A stretch of 64,000 bases of DNA from Chrysemys picta bellii (taxonomy: Eukaryota; Chordata; Testudines; Emydidae), in contig NC_088804.1 in assembly GCF_011386835.1 (NCBI RefSeq), forward strand, positions 37,435,549 through 37,499,548, written 5' to 3'. Positions 12,801 to 26,257 of this stretch are shown here, in pieces. The notes beneath the pieces are model-generated. The model did not search any database, was not told where the DNA came from, and worked only from the letters and a program-made list of their open reading frames with translations. The stretch's first letter is position 1, and every line of letters begins with the position of its first letter. The position numbers and the translations under genes were made by a program.

Positions 12801-15800
12801 ACTATAGAACCTTTGCCACAAGTTCATTCTTCCTCTCTATCCTCATCTTCCTTCCTCTGTTCCCTCCTCGTGTTTGTTCCCTCTTGTCTTAAATTAGATT
12901 ATTAGCCTTTTGGGGTAGGACCTACATATAGAACACTAGAGCCCTGATTTGGAATGGAGCTTTTGGACACTTGTGCAAGACAAACACTAAATCATTATCA
13001 TCTACATTCCCATTCCCATTCTTAATTTTTTTGCTTCCTCCCTCTGTACTGTGCTGGGCAAATCCAGCCCACAGTAATGGCTGTGCCAGCCCATTAAGTC
13101 CCCTGGGTTTGCATCAGTGTCAGTGAAGGTAGAATGGGACTGTCTTGCAGAACCACAGCTAGTATCAATATGCTTCACGGCACTATCATCTTACTGCTTT
13201 GGTGGTCTGTCATATAGTCTGAGAAATGCGCTTGAATGAAGGACTAGGCACTAAGATGAACTGGGGACGGGAGGAAACCATACTCCTTTCAGCACCATCT
13301 TCTGACTGTCCTTTCAATTATTTTTTCTCCTAATTAGGAAAGGCTCTAAACAGCTACACATGCTCAGGAGCTGGTGCACCCTGAACGGCAATGCCTGGAT
13401 TGTGTCACTAGATGGGGCTGTTATATACTTTATGAGACCACTGTACAGGTAAGGCGTATGACCAGCACAGGAGATGTTCTAAACACAAGATTCCGCTTTC
13501 TGGCTAAATGCAAAAATGCTTCATTTTGTTGAGTGTGAAAGTGGTGAGGTTTGGCTCTGTGGCGTCTTATTCTCCTTTACGTTGTACAAATCTTTCACTG
13601 TGGCTGAGGTTTAAGGACAGACCATTTTGAACTCTGGAATTTAGTTTATCATTAGCATTTTAATTCAAATAAGCAAAATATAAGAATTCAGATTAAACAC
13701 CTATCGCTGGCTCTGCTTGGTAAATATTTGGATTGCCGCAGACTGCTGCTATGCCAGAGATACTATTCTGAAAGACTAGTCCCAGGCAGGACGGAAATAC
13801 TGCCAGACAAACTGGTGAGGAGAGATTCACTCCTAGATATTTTGCTTTAAAACTACACTGATGTGATTAATCAACAAACAAATAAATAAAAATCTATTTT
13901 AGGCTGGTTGATTTTTAAGCTGTACAGAGTAAAAGCCCATGTTGGTTTTACAAATTGGCATCAATTCTGCTGCGCTTTGCACTCCATGGAAATCTCCTTG
14001 AAGCCAAGTTATCGTGGGGTACAGGTCAGGGCAAAATTTCACCTATTGTATTCATTTTAGAGCATTTGATAGATCAAATTCTGCTCTTACACCCACTGGG
14101 GTAAATCCAGAGGCAGCATTCTGTCAAAATCTATGGGGTTGCTCCAGATTAATGCCAATGCAACTGAGCAGAATTTGGCCCTCCAAAATCTCTGTTCAGA
14201 AACTGTTGCCTCTGAAGACACAATGAAGGCTGTTTTGGTGTAAGAATGGAGTTACCCCAGGGACTGATTTTGCTGTTTGCTTCCATTTTATCTGAGTCAG
14301 CTGGGGTTTATTTTGGAGGCTTTGTGAAGGTCAGAGAGTTCAGAGTTCAACAATGCTCCTCAGACTTAAATCATATTTTGACTTTAAGTTTTAAAAAAAG
14401 AAAGGAATTTGTCCTTCACTCTTAAGTCCCCTGCATTTTGAATTCCTGCCGTCATCTACTCATGTTTGTCACTTTAAACATTTTGTTTCTTTTCCAAACT
14501 GATCCTTCCCCATGCACTCCCCTGGTTTGCTCTTTCCATGTGTTACCTTGCAGTTTATGCAGGTTCCCTGAGCGCCTTCACCGTTTCATCGGCACGTTTC
14601 TTCACTCCTGTATTTATTACATTCTCCAACTGTTTGCTAAAGCAAAAACAAATAAAAGAAATGCCTAAACTGAGGTAAAAATTACTAGTGGGCCTTTCTA
14701 AATAAAGGCCTCTAGGAAGTCAAGTGCATGGCCAGTTAACAATCAGACATTTTTTCCCCCACTACACTACTGATGCAGTATTAGTTTTGTGAAAGGCCTG
14801 ACTTCAGTGCTGTTTTATCTTGAAGAACATCTAAATCACTTAGAAGTCTGTTGGCTGAACTCAGTAAATAAATAGGAGAAAGCTCACTAGTAGCAGTGAG
14901 TTATGGCTTTTCTGTCACTACTTTGTGGGACTGTATATATTAGCTGTGCTAACAGTGTTCTCTGTATTATGTATATGTTTTTTTAATTCAGCTCTGAAGA
15001 ACTAAACGTGTGTCTCCCTCCACTCTCTGGAGTGTGGTGCTTTATAAACTAGTCACACTGTAAACTCAGCCTTGAATATCAGGATTATGTTTTACTATCA
15101 GTAATAGCTACAAGTATTTAGATGCAGCAAAGTCCTCTGATGTACAAAGGCAACGTCCCATAGAGAAACTTACACCCACATGTGATTTGCTCATGGATCA
15201 GAAATCCTCACCCATTAATCACGCGATGGGCCAGATTCTACTCCCAGCTCCCACTGAACTCAATTGGGATTTCACTGATGTGGCAGAGAATAGAATTTGA
15301 TCTCTTGGATTTAAACATGTAAAAATCTGGAAAAAAAATAAAAGCATTGCACCCAAAGTGCAATTTCTATACATCTGAATTGCACACGAAAGGGTCTGAA
15401 AGGCCATGTATATATATACTGATTTTATTCCCCCCACCATCATCTTTATTAAAAATAAATAAATAAAGGTTTTAATGCAAACTGCAGGGGGGGGGCAGGA
15501 AGAGAGAAAGTGAAGTCATGTCTATTGACCTTCATTCGCATACCTCTCTCTCTCTTCACCCCCCCCCAAACATACAAGGAGAGGGGGGCTGCAACATGCA
15601 TAACTTGTATAATAGTCGGCCCATATCTGTTTTCTAAATACTGATTGTAAAAAGCAGTGTCAGCTTTCAAATATGTATATTTTGAACGACTCGCATTTGC
15701 CACCTCATGCCTGAATAATAATGCTTTTTAGTCCCCTTGATTTCTTTTTATTCAGCATTTCACTGATCCGAATTTTTATGCTCAGCTACAAAATGTACGT

Positions 15801-16305
15801 TCTTTATAAAGCTAGAAGAATGTCTTTATCAGTTCTGGTCTATTCTCTCTGATAAACACAGAACGAGGTTGTTTTTATTATAACCTGTTATATCATTGAT
15901 AATATTTTATTTTGTTTTTAACCTAAAACACTGAAGGCAAAAGCTTTGGTGTAAATAAAAATGCTTTTTCTTTGCCTGACATCTCCTTGCCTGTTCAAAC
16001 CAACGTCAACGCTCCCCTTTATTTCACTGATGCAGGTTGAGAGGTCAGAGCTGAATCATGAAAGGTTCTGCAAGTCCCATTGACTTCACTGCCTAAGAAA
16101 GCAAGTCTACTTGTCATTTACTTGATCCACTACCCCCCTATTTTATGGAGCAGATAGTATTTGTTAAAAGTGTAGGAAAAGGCTCTGTTCCCTCCAGCAA
16201 TTAAATACTCAAGCACAATCTGAATAACTCCTTGTTTGACCCCTTCTTCTTTAGATTGGAGATGATTGCTTGTTCAATTGGCCTTGTTCCCAGCTTGATT
16301 GTTAG
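12801..16305. other. unannotated sequence; one weak splice-flanked open segment
   Basis: No gene is supported. At 13338-13448 a 111-base segment is bounded by a pyrimidine tract plus AG and by 'cag|gtaag' and is open in one frame (described under findings). Around 14030-14200 and 15230-15300 are copies of the 'cagaatttggccctcc' / 'gggccagattctactcccag' dispersed phrases. Around 12890-12935 there is a weak L2-tail-like phrase. Otherwise nothing is seen. Confidence 0.4.
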
Positions 16306-16758
16306 TAGAACTAGTTGAATGTTTTCATTCAAAATTTTCATGCGAACGTTTTGATTCTCTTGAAATCTTCCTTTTTTTGAAAACTGGACAATTGTGGTTT
16401 GTTTGCTTGTTGACGGGGGTGGTAATTGTTTTTGTCAGTTTTCCTTTGCCATTTTTGGTTTTTATTTTACATTCTTTCTTTTTTGTTTGTTTTCAGTTTC
16501 TTCCCCCCATTGTCAATTTTGATTGTTCATTAGTCACTGGGTCTGATGCTTCTAAACCAAAAAATGTGTACAAGTGACAATATTCAGTTTCAAATTTTGG
16601 AAAATTACAATTTTGGAAAGAGAAAAAAAATAGAAAATTAAAATAACCAAGACATAATAACAACATATTATTAATTATTAATAATAATTCCACGGAACCA
16701 ACCTTCAATAATGTTGAAATGTTCATGAAAATTATTTTTGATTTTTCAACCAGTTCTA
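16306..16758. mobile_element. TIR element, 'tagaactagttgaa' family, AT-rich
   Basis: The left end 'tagaactagttgaatg' and right end 'ttttcaaccagttcta' are imperfect inverted repeats. The interior is composed of 'ttttcattcaaaattttcat' type runs that are partly self-complementary. Flanking octamers 'attgttag' and 'tttgtaat' match at 5 of 8 positions, a possible decayed duplication. Related sequence lies at 37394-37708, 39000-39277 and 41450-41760. No transposase is encoded. Confidence 0.55.
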
Positions 16759-18788
16759 TTTGTAATCATTAATGAAGGAAATCCTTCACTCTTCAGATCC
16801 AGCAACATACTGTGCTTGGTGCACAGCAGAAATATCATTTCAATATGAGTTAGATTCTGCACCATTGCAGTCGGTGGGATCTTTGTCATTGATTTCCATG
16901 GGCACAAGATCAGAACCTACCTACACACTTCACAATTGCCACTGCTGATATTTTTCTCCTGGGCCAGGCTCTGAGTGATTCCTTCCAGTAATTTCCTTCC
17001 CCTTCAGTTTGATTTGATACTGCTGCATTGCCTGACGGCTGGGAAGCTTGAAACAATCCCAGGTTCATAGAGAGTTCAGTGCATGTAGCATCATGTAGCA
17101 CCCTCAAACACGTCATTGGTATAATGTCCAAAATGTTTCAAAGTTCCCCCGTGAATTAATTCCTTTGAGCAATTTAATAACTGAGGATTAAAACAGTGTA
17201 TCTGTGGCTTTGAGATTAATTTGTAGCTAGACCAGCTCTTAAATTCCCTTTGATGCATTTTTCACATACTATGCACCAGGCAGCTCTAAACAGACAGCAG
17301 AATTCATTGTCAATTTGGAAAGACTTAAAATAAATATATTTTAAGCTATTAGAATTTAGGGACCTGAGAAAACTATAGCCACTGGGATGGAGGATTAAGG
17401 TTATGGCTGGGATAACCACTCAGGCACATATTTAACTCCATCCCTATTCAGCAAAACCGTAAACACATGTTTTGCTTAATCATGTGCTTAAGTCCCATTG
17501 ATCATGTAAAACACTTTGTTAAATAGGGATCAAACTAAGAATGTTCTTATGTGCTTTGCTGGCTGGGGCCTGTGACAATTGGGCTGAATTGAAGGAAGTT
17601 TCAGATCCCAATGATTAGAAAGAGGCACACCTTTAATTTTTAATATAAAAGTTATTTTAGGGTGGCCATACCTTAGTGTCAAGTTAGGCTGGAGGCCTTC
17701 CAAGATATTGGGGACCAATCTTTGTTCACCAAACACACCTCTTTGGCTTCCTTTGCCTTCAATGGGGAGGGGTGGAGTGTGTATGTGTGGATCAACTCTT
17801 CACAGGAGATATATTTGCTTAAGAGACACTAAGAATGGGCCCAACTGTCAGATCCAAATCTGGATCCAATCGTTCCCAAAATCTGGAGATTTGGGTTCCA
17901 CCCATTTGATAGAAAAGGGGTGGCTTGTAAACTTCATATACATAATCAGACTTCCCCAAAGTGCAAAGGTGTCCAGATATGGGAGCATGCTGTAAGAACC
18001 ATGCATAGAAGAAGGATCAGAAATCAGCAATGTCATAATGGAATATGCTCACCTGATTTAAATATGATCCCCGATCATTGGTCAAGGATCAATTAAGATA
18101 GGATCCCTGACTCAGTAGCTATAGGTCAAGAGTCCCAGAAAGTTGGGATACAGGATCCATACAGTGGAGGGAACCACCACAGAGATTCACCATGGGAGTT
18201 GGGGAGATGGATGTAACTCTAACAAGGTAGGGATGCCAGGAGAGCCTATGGCATGGGGTGGGGGTGAGGGGTAGGGATTGATTTGTTGTTGGGTGCTCTT
18301 TGGCAGAATTAGATCAAGGCTCCATTTAGATTTAATCCCTGACTGTCAATGCCTCTAGGATGAAATGTACCATTTACAAAGGGCCAATACACTCAAAACA
18401 AGGCTTCAGTGAGTCTTCAGAGATGCACTGGCTTTGTGTTGGCCCTCTGTACTGGATTAAACTTCACCTCTAGCAATTCTGAATGGATGCAGATCATTCT
18501 CTTTCAAGTCCACTTTCTCAGTTCGTGCTGTGTTTCTTTCACACTCAGACAGCAGTCTTGATTCTGTCTTGTCCAGGCATACTTAAGTTCTGCAAACTAT
18601 TAAACAGAGAGAGGAAGAGAGATCCAAATCCTTTTAGATTCAACGTATTCTTTCATATCGCAAACAGAACCATTAGAACCAGCATTCCAGAGCTTCCAAA
18701 AGTCGCTATTAAAAAGCATGTCATAGGCACCCTGCTAAAAGTTGTCCCCTTAAATATATAACATGATACATTGTTATATACGGACGCA
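16759..18788. other. unannotated sequence; GATCC-rich patch near 17.85-18.17 kb
   Basis: No gene is supported. Between about 17847 and 18165 'gatcc' or 'ggatc' recurs many times, including the small palindrome 'agatccaaatctggatcc'. This may be the relic of a palindromic MITE, but no boundaries could be fixed. Confidence 0.35.
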
Positions 18789-18941
18789 AAAAATTTCAAA
18801 AGCACCTAAGGCCTAGAATTGTCCAAGGTGTTTAGGCTCCTAAATTGATTTCAGTGGGAGCGAAACCCCTTTGGTGATCTGAGCCTAAGAAAACTAGGAA
18901 CCTAAATGCAATTGAAAGGGTTCTAAGGTATTTTTGAAAAT
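18789..18941. mobile_element. small near-palindromic MITE
   Basis: The left end 'aaatttcaaaagcacctaag' and right end 'ctaaggtatttttgaaaat' are inverted repeats, and the centre is built from 'ggctcctaaattga' and 'tgagcctaagaaaac' blocks that are themselves partly complementary. About 150 bases, non-coding. I recognise the type from reptile genomes but cannot name the family. Confidence 0.5.
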
Positions 18942-21900
18942 GTTATGCAGTATCTGTATTTACCTCTTTAGAAGGCTCTCAGTTGAGTTCAATGGACTTT
19001 AGATCAGGCCCTGTTTGTGCAGCTCCTGCTTTGCTTGAACTTTCTGACAAATTATTTTGACCGTTTTTGATGGTCTCTTTTAAACGTTATCATTAGTGTC
19101 CTATTCAGAGAGATGGCATCGAAGAGATTGCCCACCAAACGGACAGAAGCAATATTTAGAATTTATTGAATCACATATTCATTTTCGAATGTAATCAATA
19201 GCAAACTAAATCCAGCCCACCTACTTTTTTGTGGGTACAAATAAATCTGTCCATATGAGGTTTAAATGTGGATTATATGGGAAAATTGCAGATTAATGCA
19301 TATGAGGACTAAGCAAGCATTAATGTGTCATCTACTAATATAAACAGGAAAACCAATGCCTTCCCTGCTTATTGGTTTAGTGAATAAAGCTAAGTTAAGG
19401 CCCTTGGTCTTATGCTGAAAATATCTCCATGAATTCTAATAACATATTGTAAACAAATGTGAGTCATAACCCTTCCCCCCAATGGGAAAATAATACTGCA
19501 TTTGGATATAAGAACATTTGATATTAGGAAAAACATCCTTTGAATTAGTTTGGCAGGAAAATATTTCTTGAAGTTTGAATTTTTTTTTAAATTGAGCATG
19601 TGACTGAAACCACAGGTTTTCCTTTCAAATGCATGCTGCTGTTTTTAAAATGAAATCATAGGTTTCAAAGCCTGACAATGCTTTTAACATGGCAGATTAA
19701 GAATGGCCCTTTTGCTCTATAATTATTGGATACAAAAGGAAGGACTTCCCCCCACATTTTTTTTTTACATTTGTTCATTAAATCTGTCTCAGACCACCTA
19801 CACAAAATGAAACTTGGAGGTCTCTGCTTAGCTCTTTGGGGACAGGCGTCTATCTCCTCCACAGTTTTACTCCCAGTAGTTAGCTATATATATATTCCTA
19901 TCTTTCCTGGATATATTTCTCTTGAGAGGTAGAAAAGCTGAGTAGTTAAACAGAGACAACACTAATTCTTCTTTCCCAAGACCCATGGCTTAACTCCTAC
20001 CTTCCGTTCTAACTGCAGGGAGTGTTAGCTCAAACCCTGCTGCCCAGTAATTTAAACCAAAATTACAACACACAGTTTCCCATAATTTGTTCAAATGGGA
20101 TATCAGAAAGGTCCCAAGATGGATCTGGTAGAGAAAGTGAACTGTCCTCAATCATATCCCTTGACAAGGTGACCTCTGCAAGGTCAGGCTGGAGGGCACT
20201 TGAAGAGTGGTTTGGGGAAATTTTCACCACAGCTGCATGCTCACACCTGGTCTGTGCAGAAATGGAGGACGCTGCTTACAAGTTGGACCAAACTATGAGC
20301 CTTTTCATTTCTTCCAGCAAAAATGCACACATAAGGTGTTGCAGGCAGTGTTTGCATCAAAATAGCTTTAAACCAGTTTTACCTTCCAGCTCTGCTTGTT
20401 TGCAGAAGGATACATGTGCCACTTTTTCACACTGGGATTAATCAATGTGCCAGTATAAAAGATTAAAGATATCTGGGTGACATGACCGAGTACAACTGAT
20501 TCCTATAACTCAAGAGAATTCACTTGCAAAATATGATCCCTGTCCCTGCATGTGATTTATCATCACACAGATGTGATTCTTTAGGGAAATAAAGGCAAGC
20601 TGCCACATCAGCAGGTGTGCAGAGATGCCATGTTACATGGTCGATCTAGCTATCAGAGCTAGCTGAATACTGCCTAGTGTTTGTGCATTTTTATTCCAGT
20701 TCCAAATGACTGTTCCATTCAACCATGCTCATATCTCCCATTATTCGTTATTGTCAAATTAGTGCACGAACACATTCCGTTTGCATGAATGTCTGGGAAA
20801 TAACTGCTCTTTGTGGGTGAAATACACTCCCATGCAGAGCCCAGGACATATGAACCACTTAAGCCCTCAAGTTTAAGCTCAAGGTAGTACTTACTTAGGT
20901 CTTGCTCCGTAGAGGGTGAATTTGAATCATAACGAATATAGTGTGAACCTCATAGCCTCTGGAATCTATTAATCTGTCTGGCTCCCGTACCAGCTCCTTT
21001 TCCAGTCAATATCCCATAATTAGGTTCCATATTACATTTTTTTCATATATATATATATATGTTAATGTACCATTTAATCATGGTTTTTATAAATTTCCAT
21101 GCCTAACCACTTTTTACATGCAAGGTAATTGCATCTTTTTTATATATATGTATAATTAGAATAACCTGAACATGCACACAAATAGGGTCCAGGCCAATGA
21201 ACGGACTGACAGCCTATAAATCTCTATATATACCCTTTCCAAATAGATTTAAATGAATTCATTTTTATTAGCGTGCTTGGAAAAAAATGAACCCGAAACC
21301 AAGTCCAAACAAATTAGGGTTTATTGCTGTTCTCTAATGCTAAAGAGAGGTTTGATGGATTGAAACCATTTTTTATATTGAAAAATAAAGCAAACAAATT
21401 ATCCTGGCTTAAAATTTGTAAACCATTTTCCCCTCCTTTGTGCTATGCAATTTGAAACAGGTGAGATAATAAACACAGACTTCCAATCTTCTCATGAAGA
21501 AGGCCAAGCAGCATTTTTGACTTCATTACCAAAGCAGACTCTCAGTTGCAGGGTTTTCTGATGCTTTCACAGATAAGGATTAGGGTCACAAGGGAATTTG
21601 TGCCCTGATCCTGAACCACTGATGTTAACGGGACAGTCTCTGGTGTCCTAACTGGTATTGAATAGCACCTTACTCCACAAGGAGTCCTGTTGACTTCAGT
21701 TTGTGAAGGAGGTTGCTACTGAACATGAGGAATGGTCCTTTAATACGGGCCCAATGGAAGCGTTGTCAGTGACTTCAACGGCTACAGGATTAAGAGCTTC
21801 GGGAGCACTGACTTACTGCTTCCTGATTTCTTTTAATTGAGTATCATTTGTTTTTACTTTGTTTTCTTTAGGCTTCTTTGGTTGTCTTTTTGCTGCCATC

Positions 21901-22159
21901 CCAGTTTACGTGACATCATGAGTTTGGTTATCCAATGCCATACACGACCCCTCCTTACTGTGTTCTGTCTTCCTTAAAGCTTATGGGCCCAGTTCCTCAG
22001 GGGGGTAAGCCAATGGGGGTTGAGGGTTCTCAGTGTCTCACATGATCTCCCAGAGTCTCAATGAGCCCCTGCAACTGTTAGTTCATTACAGCTCCTTTTG
22101 AGGAATATTTTATTAGACCCATTTTACAGATGTTAAACAAAAGCACAGAGAGATTAATT
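18942..22159. other. unannotated sequence; AT microsatellite at 21044-21061
   Basis: A short (AT)n run lies at 21044-21061. The 139-codon frame at 20022-20441 on the plus strand has no recognisable domain, no splice context and average base composition, so I do not call it a gene. Nothing else is recognised. Confidence 0.4.
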
Positions 22160-22400
22160 AATTGATTTTATTTAATTACCTATTATTTGCATTTCAGTAG
22201 TGCCAGTTGAGCTCAGTGCCCCGTTGTGCTAAGTCTCATAGGAAGAGACAGTTCCTGTCTTGAAGAATTTACAATCTAAATAGACAAGACAAAAGGTGAA
22301 AGGGGAAACTGAGGTACAGAGCAGTGACGTGACTTGCCTATGATCACAGAGCTGGGAATACAACCCAGATCTCCTGCTTCATCCTTTAGACCACCCCTAA
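22160..22400 (-). repeat. L2-like LINE tail joined to antisense MIR
   Basis: 'cagttcctgtcttgaagaat' followed by 'ttacaatctaaatagacaag' is the antisense of the L2-type tail that appears in plus orientation at 40819-40934. It continues into an antisense MIR end: 'gaaactgaggtacagagcag', 'gtgacttgcctatgatcaca' and 'cccagatctcctgcttcatc'. Confidence 0.65.
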
Positions 22401-24999
22401 CTCCTGTATGTGCTTAGTTTACTTATTTTAATTTAGATAATATTTTAGCATTTAATTACTTGCCTGAGGTCATTCAGTGACAGAGATCCCAGATGTCATC
22501 TATGTGGGGTTTTGTGGTCCCTTCCATCACAATTTTTCTTTTACCAAACTTATCTCTCAGGTGCCGGCTCTTCCACTGTGTCAACAATCCCCTAATTTGT
22601 GGGACCTAATCTTGAAAATGCCAATGGAGTTGCTGGCAATGGTGGTAATATAGATAGCAAGGCTGGGGTTTTGGGGGTACAGGACCAAATGGGTCCTGTA
22701 GACAAAGGAAGAGGAGACAAGAGAGAGGAAGTATTTTACAAATACTGGTTCACAGCAGGGAAATATATACAGAAATGTTTTTTTGCAGCAAACTGACAGT
22801 CACTTTGCTTGTCAATTCCACTTCATTGCATCATTTCAGAGACTCTTTACTTTAAAAAAAAACTTTATTTTTTTTTTGATTATCCTTTCTATCCTGTGCT
22901 GGTTATAAGGCTTTTTACAGCCTTAGCAGAACTGGAAACTATTTCCCCCTTGCACCTAGCAGTCATTCACTCAACGAACAGTCAATAAACATTTTCATGC
23001 CCCAGAGGCAGTTGCCAATTCCATGTATAGGATAGAGTGAGTCCAGCTTCCATATGCTGTATGCACTTTCTTTTCCTATAGTGCATTTGCAGATAGGCAA
23101 ATAAAGTCATTCAGCCCTGACTTGGGAACTGAGCTGTATAAAAAAACAAGCTCCATCTTAAGAACAAGACATGGCAGATACGTATACTGTGGGCTGAGGT
23201 CAAAGTTACGTCTAATATTTCAACTTCAAGTGATGTATTCTATGCCACAAATGCCGTATATATCACTATGATCAACGCAGGAAAGACAACTGTCATATGT
23301 TCACCAATGGGTCTCTGTCGGAGGTGGGAAGTGCTCACAAACACCACTAAGAGCCTTCCAGAACAAGACCTCTTAATCTTACTGCTCCACACAGACTTTT
23401 CTGATCCAAGAGGCGACTCCCTATGCACTCACATGAATTCTTGATTCCAGTATTTGCTTGGTTATTTTTCTTTATCTCCCTGCTTTCTCCATTAAGTTAT
23501 TCCACCGGGAATGATCATCATTCATTGGGTCAGCCCAAGTTGTCCCCCAATCAGAGCACTGGCAGCACTTCACTTATTAGTCGGCCAGCTCATGGGATCT
23601 TGGCAACCTCTTTCTTTCTGTGAGGACAGGGTCCAAGCTGTTCTTTGATGTTGTCAAGCCATGACTTCCACTGGTCTCCCTGCTGATTTCTTTGCTCTTT
23701 CTCCCTGGGAGCATAAAGCCACAGGGAAGTTCCTACTATTGTATCAGGCCCGCTGCCAGCATGGCTTCAGTCTTTGTTACTGTGTTCTGCAGACAGTCTG
23801 TCCAGGCTAGGCTTATAATTGGGATGCTTTTCTGTTCTGCGAATGTCATGGATTTCAGTTGGACACGTTTTTACATCCACGTACCTATCAATGTAACTTT
23901 TGTAATGTTGACTCTCTCTGAAATCAGAAGGCATAATAATAACCCAAGTAAAATGTAGAGTTCAAAAGTTACCCTGAACTGGTTCTATATTATCTGTATT
24001 TGGAAACATAGAAGACAGGATGAAATCTGAATTTCTGAGTTGCTGATTTATTTCCATTAATTCAACCTCAAAGTTTGAAATACATGGAGTAAACAGATGC
24101 CATTCCCTAGATCTTAGACAATGTGGGTGACATCCTGGCCTCATTGAAGTCAATGGCAAAACTCCCATTAATATCAATGGAGCTGATTCCACACTGTTAC
24201 TTATTTTCTTGCTTTATTTTATTGATCTTTCACTCTAATACTAAAGAAATGCAAGTATTCTTTTCCAGCACAAGTCTTTGTACCCCATAATCTCTATTGG
24301 ATTCAAAGTACTCCATATGTGTTTAAAAAAAAGAACAAGCTGGGGGAAAAAACAGTTAAGCTATATAAAAATGATCTGTGAGATCTATAAAACAGCCATG
24401 TTTGAAAAGAGAGACCCATTTAAATAGTAAAGTTAAACAAAGCACACATTTGCGCTACACATAAGATTAATAAATCTGCGTATTGGAGACCACACATTTT
24501 GGGAGCTCAGATAGCATCATAGACCACTCAAGCTTCACTCCGTGGTTACCATGATGTCCCTTTGATGCTTTTATAGAAGCTACCTGAGTAGTATCACAAC
24601 CTATAGAATCTGTAGAAGCAGCCAGTTTTGATGTGATAGAAGGGATATGGGATTATCCCATTCTTGCAGCATTATTCTGACTAACTGACTAAAAACTGTT
24701 TAGAGTGGAAGGAATTTTTGTTTCCTTCAGGCTGACTTGGTGGCAACACACAGTGTTCTTCCAGTCCAGGTCTTGTTTTTGCCAGAAACTTTTCCAGCAG
24801 CCTTACTCAGACTGTTTAGAAATAATGGTGTAACATGCATTCAGAGAGTATACAAGTAAATGAACAATACCTTACTTAACACCTTTACATTTTTTAAAGC
24901 ACTGCAAAATTGAATTAACCTTCAACCGCCCCTACCCCCCAAGAGATTTGAACGCCTGTAAGATCATCCGTGATGAGCAAACACAGCCACAGCATGTTT
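22401..24999. other. unannotated sequence
   Basis: No gene or confidently named repeat. A short 'catcctggcctcattgaagt' type phrase occurs near 24130-24190. Confidence 0.4.
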
Positions 25000-25120
25000 A
25001 AAAGACTCTCCCAAGACCACACAGTGAGTCAGTTGCAGTTAGGATTTGAAGAACTCAGAACAAGTCCTGACTTCCAAGGTCTTGCATTTAACAGTAGACA
25101 CCACACCGTGGTACATCTAG
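25000..25120 (-). repeat. antisense MIR fragment
   Basis: The block 'ctcccaagaccacacagtga' then 'gtcagttgcagttaggattt' and 'agtcctgacttccaaggtct' follows the antisense MIR order. It is old and only part of the element is present. Confidence 0.5.
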
Positions 25121-25264
25121 TACCAAGAACAGAAATAACACAAGCAGCTTGATAATGCGTCATTGGCCAATCTGAGACTAGAATGGAGGAGTTCTTTTTA
25201 CTGGTTTTATGCTTTGGCCACTAAACCATGCTGCCTATTACATCATGGCTCTGACCCCTTCTGC

Positions 25265-25420
25265 CAAAGCAGGATTGTTCACACTAGCCTATTCTCCAGT
25301 GCCTTGTCAATTCCAGTTCTGAATGATTCAAGTGATGAGAGTTCCATCACTTCATCTGGGAAACTCTTTAACTGTCTAATAGCTCTCTCAGGCCAGAATG
25401 GGGATTTGTGACACCTGCAC
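25265..25420 (-). repeat. old CR1/L3-type LINE fragment, antisense
   Basis: 'ttccagttctgaatgattca', 'agagttccatcacttcatct' and 'gggaaactctttaactgtct' match, in order, the antisense of the region around the end of ORF2 in CR1/L3 elements. Too diverged for subfamily assignment. Confidence 0.55.
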
Positions 25421-25489
25421 AGTATACTTAGCCTGAGAACTTTTTGAAATTAATCAAGGGTCAGAAGCACTGGGCCAAAATTCTGTCCT

Positions 25490-25680
25490 TGACATAACAG
25501 GTCTGTTGGTTGTTAGAACACAGAATTGGGAGCTGGATGATTTGGGGGATCTGACCCTGGCTAATGCATCATTTAATTGGGTAACCTTTGGCAAGTTCTT
25601 GACCTCTGTCATCCCAGCTGGAAAACTGAATAAACAGCAAGACTTTCCTAAAATCCTGCTTGTGTATCTAAATCGAGCTT
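25490..25680 (+). repeat. possible MIR fragment, plus orientation
   Basis: 'gaattgggagctggatgatt', 'taatt-gggtaacctttggcaag' and 'ctgtcatcccagctggaaaa' resemble the middle and 3' half of a plus-strand MIR. Weak; open frames through it on both strands are incidental. Confidence 0.4.
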
Positions 25681-26132
25681 TCTCACTTAGATGAATAAGA
25701 ACCAGATCATATGGTCTGTGCTTTATTTCCTTTTCAATTGGCTGAAATGACAGTGAAGACTGATCACTCACATAAAGCAGATTTTATGTCGGCTCTGCTT
25801 TATAACATGTGTTCTCTTGCACTTGAGAACATGGGTTAATAATATTGTTCTTTCTGAAAAGATTATAGCTCTCTGAAACATTTCAGACAAACATCCTAAG
25901 AAGACTTAGCAGCTTCAATATGTTTGACTTCGAATCAAACTTGATTTCTAATTAGACAGTCTTCAGCAGTCTGTCAGAAACCATCGTGACCTGCCAATTT
26001 TCACACCTTAGGCTAAAAAAAAAAAAAAAGATTTATTCCCAATAAAAGTCACAAAAAATATCCACTCATTTCTACCATTAGGAAATTCCCAACATGTTTA
26101 AGTTGCTCCTTCTCCATTCAAATGCATGCACA

Positions 26133-26257
26133 CAGGGCCGGCTCCAGGTTTTTTGCCGCCCTAAGCAAAAACAAACAAACAAACTTCCGAATGCCGCCCC
26201 TGAAATTGTGCTGCCCCAAGCACATGCTTGGTTTGCTGGTGCCTAGAACCGTTCCTG
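26133..26257. mobile_element. hAT MITE, 125 bp, exact 8-bp TSD
   Basis: The element begins 'cagggccggctccagg' and ends 'cctagaaccgttcctg', an imperfect inverted pair. It is flanked by perfect copies of 'catgcaca' at 26125-26132 and 26258-26265, an 8-bp target-site duplication diagnostic of hAT integration. The interior holds 'aaacaaacaaacaaac' and 'tgccgcccctgaaattgtgc'. It has no coding capacity. Confidence 0.9.

Noticed and set aside
20022..20441. 139-codon plus-strand frame
   Set aside because: No family signature, no splice or promoter context and length within the chance range for the window.
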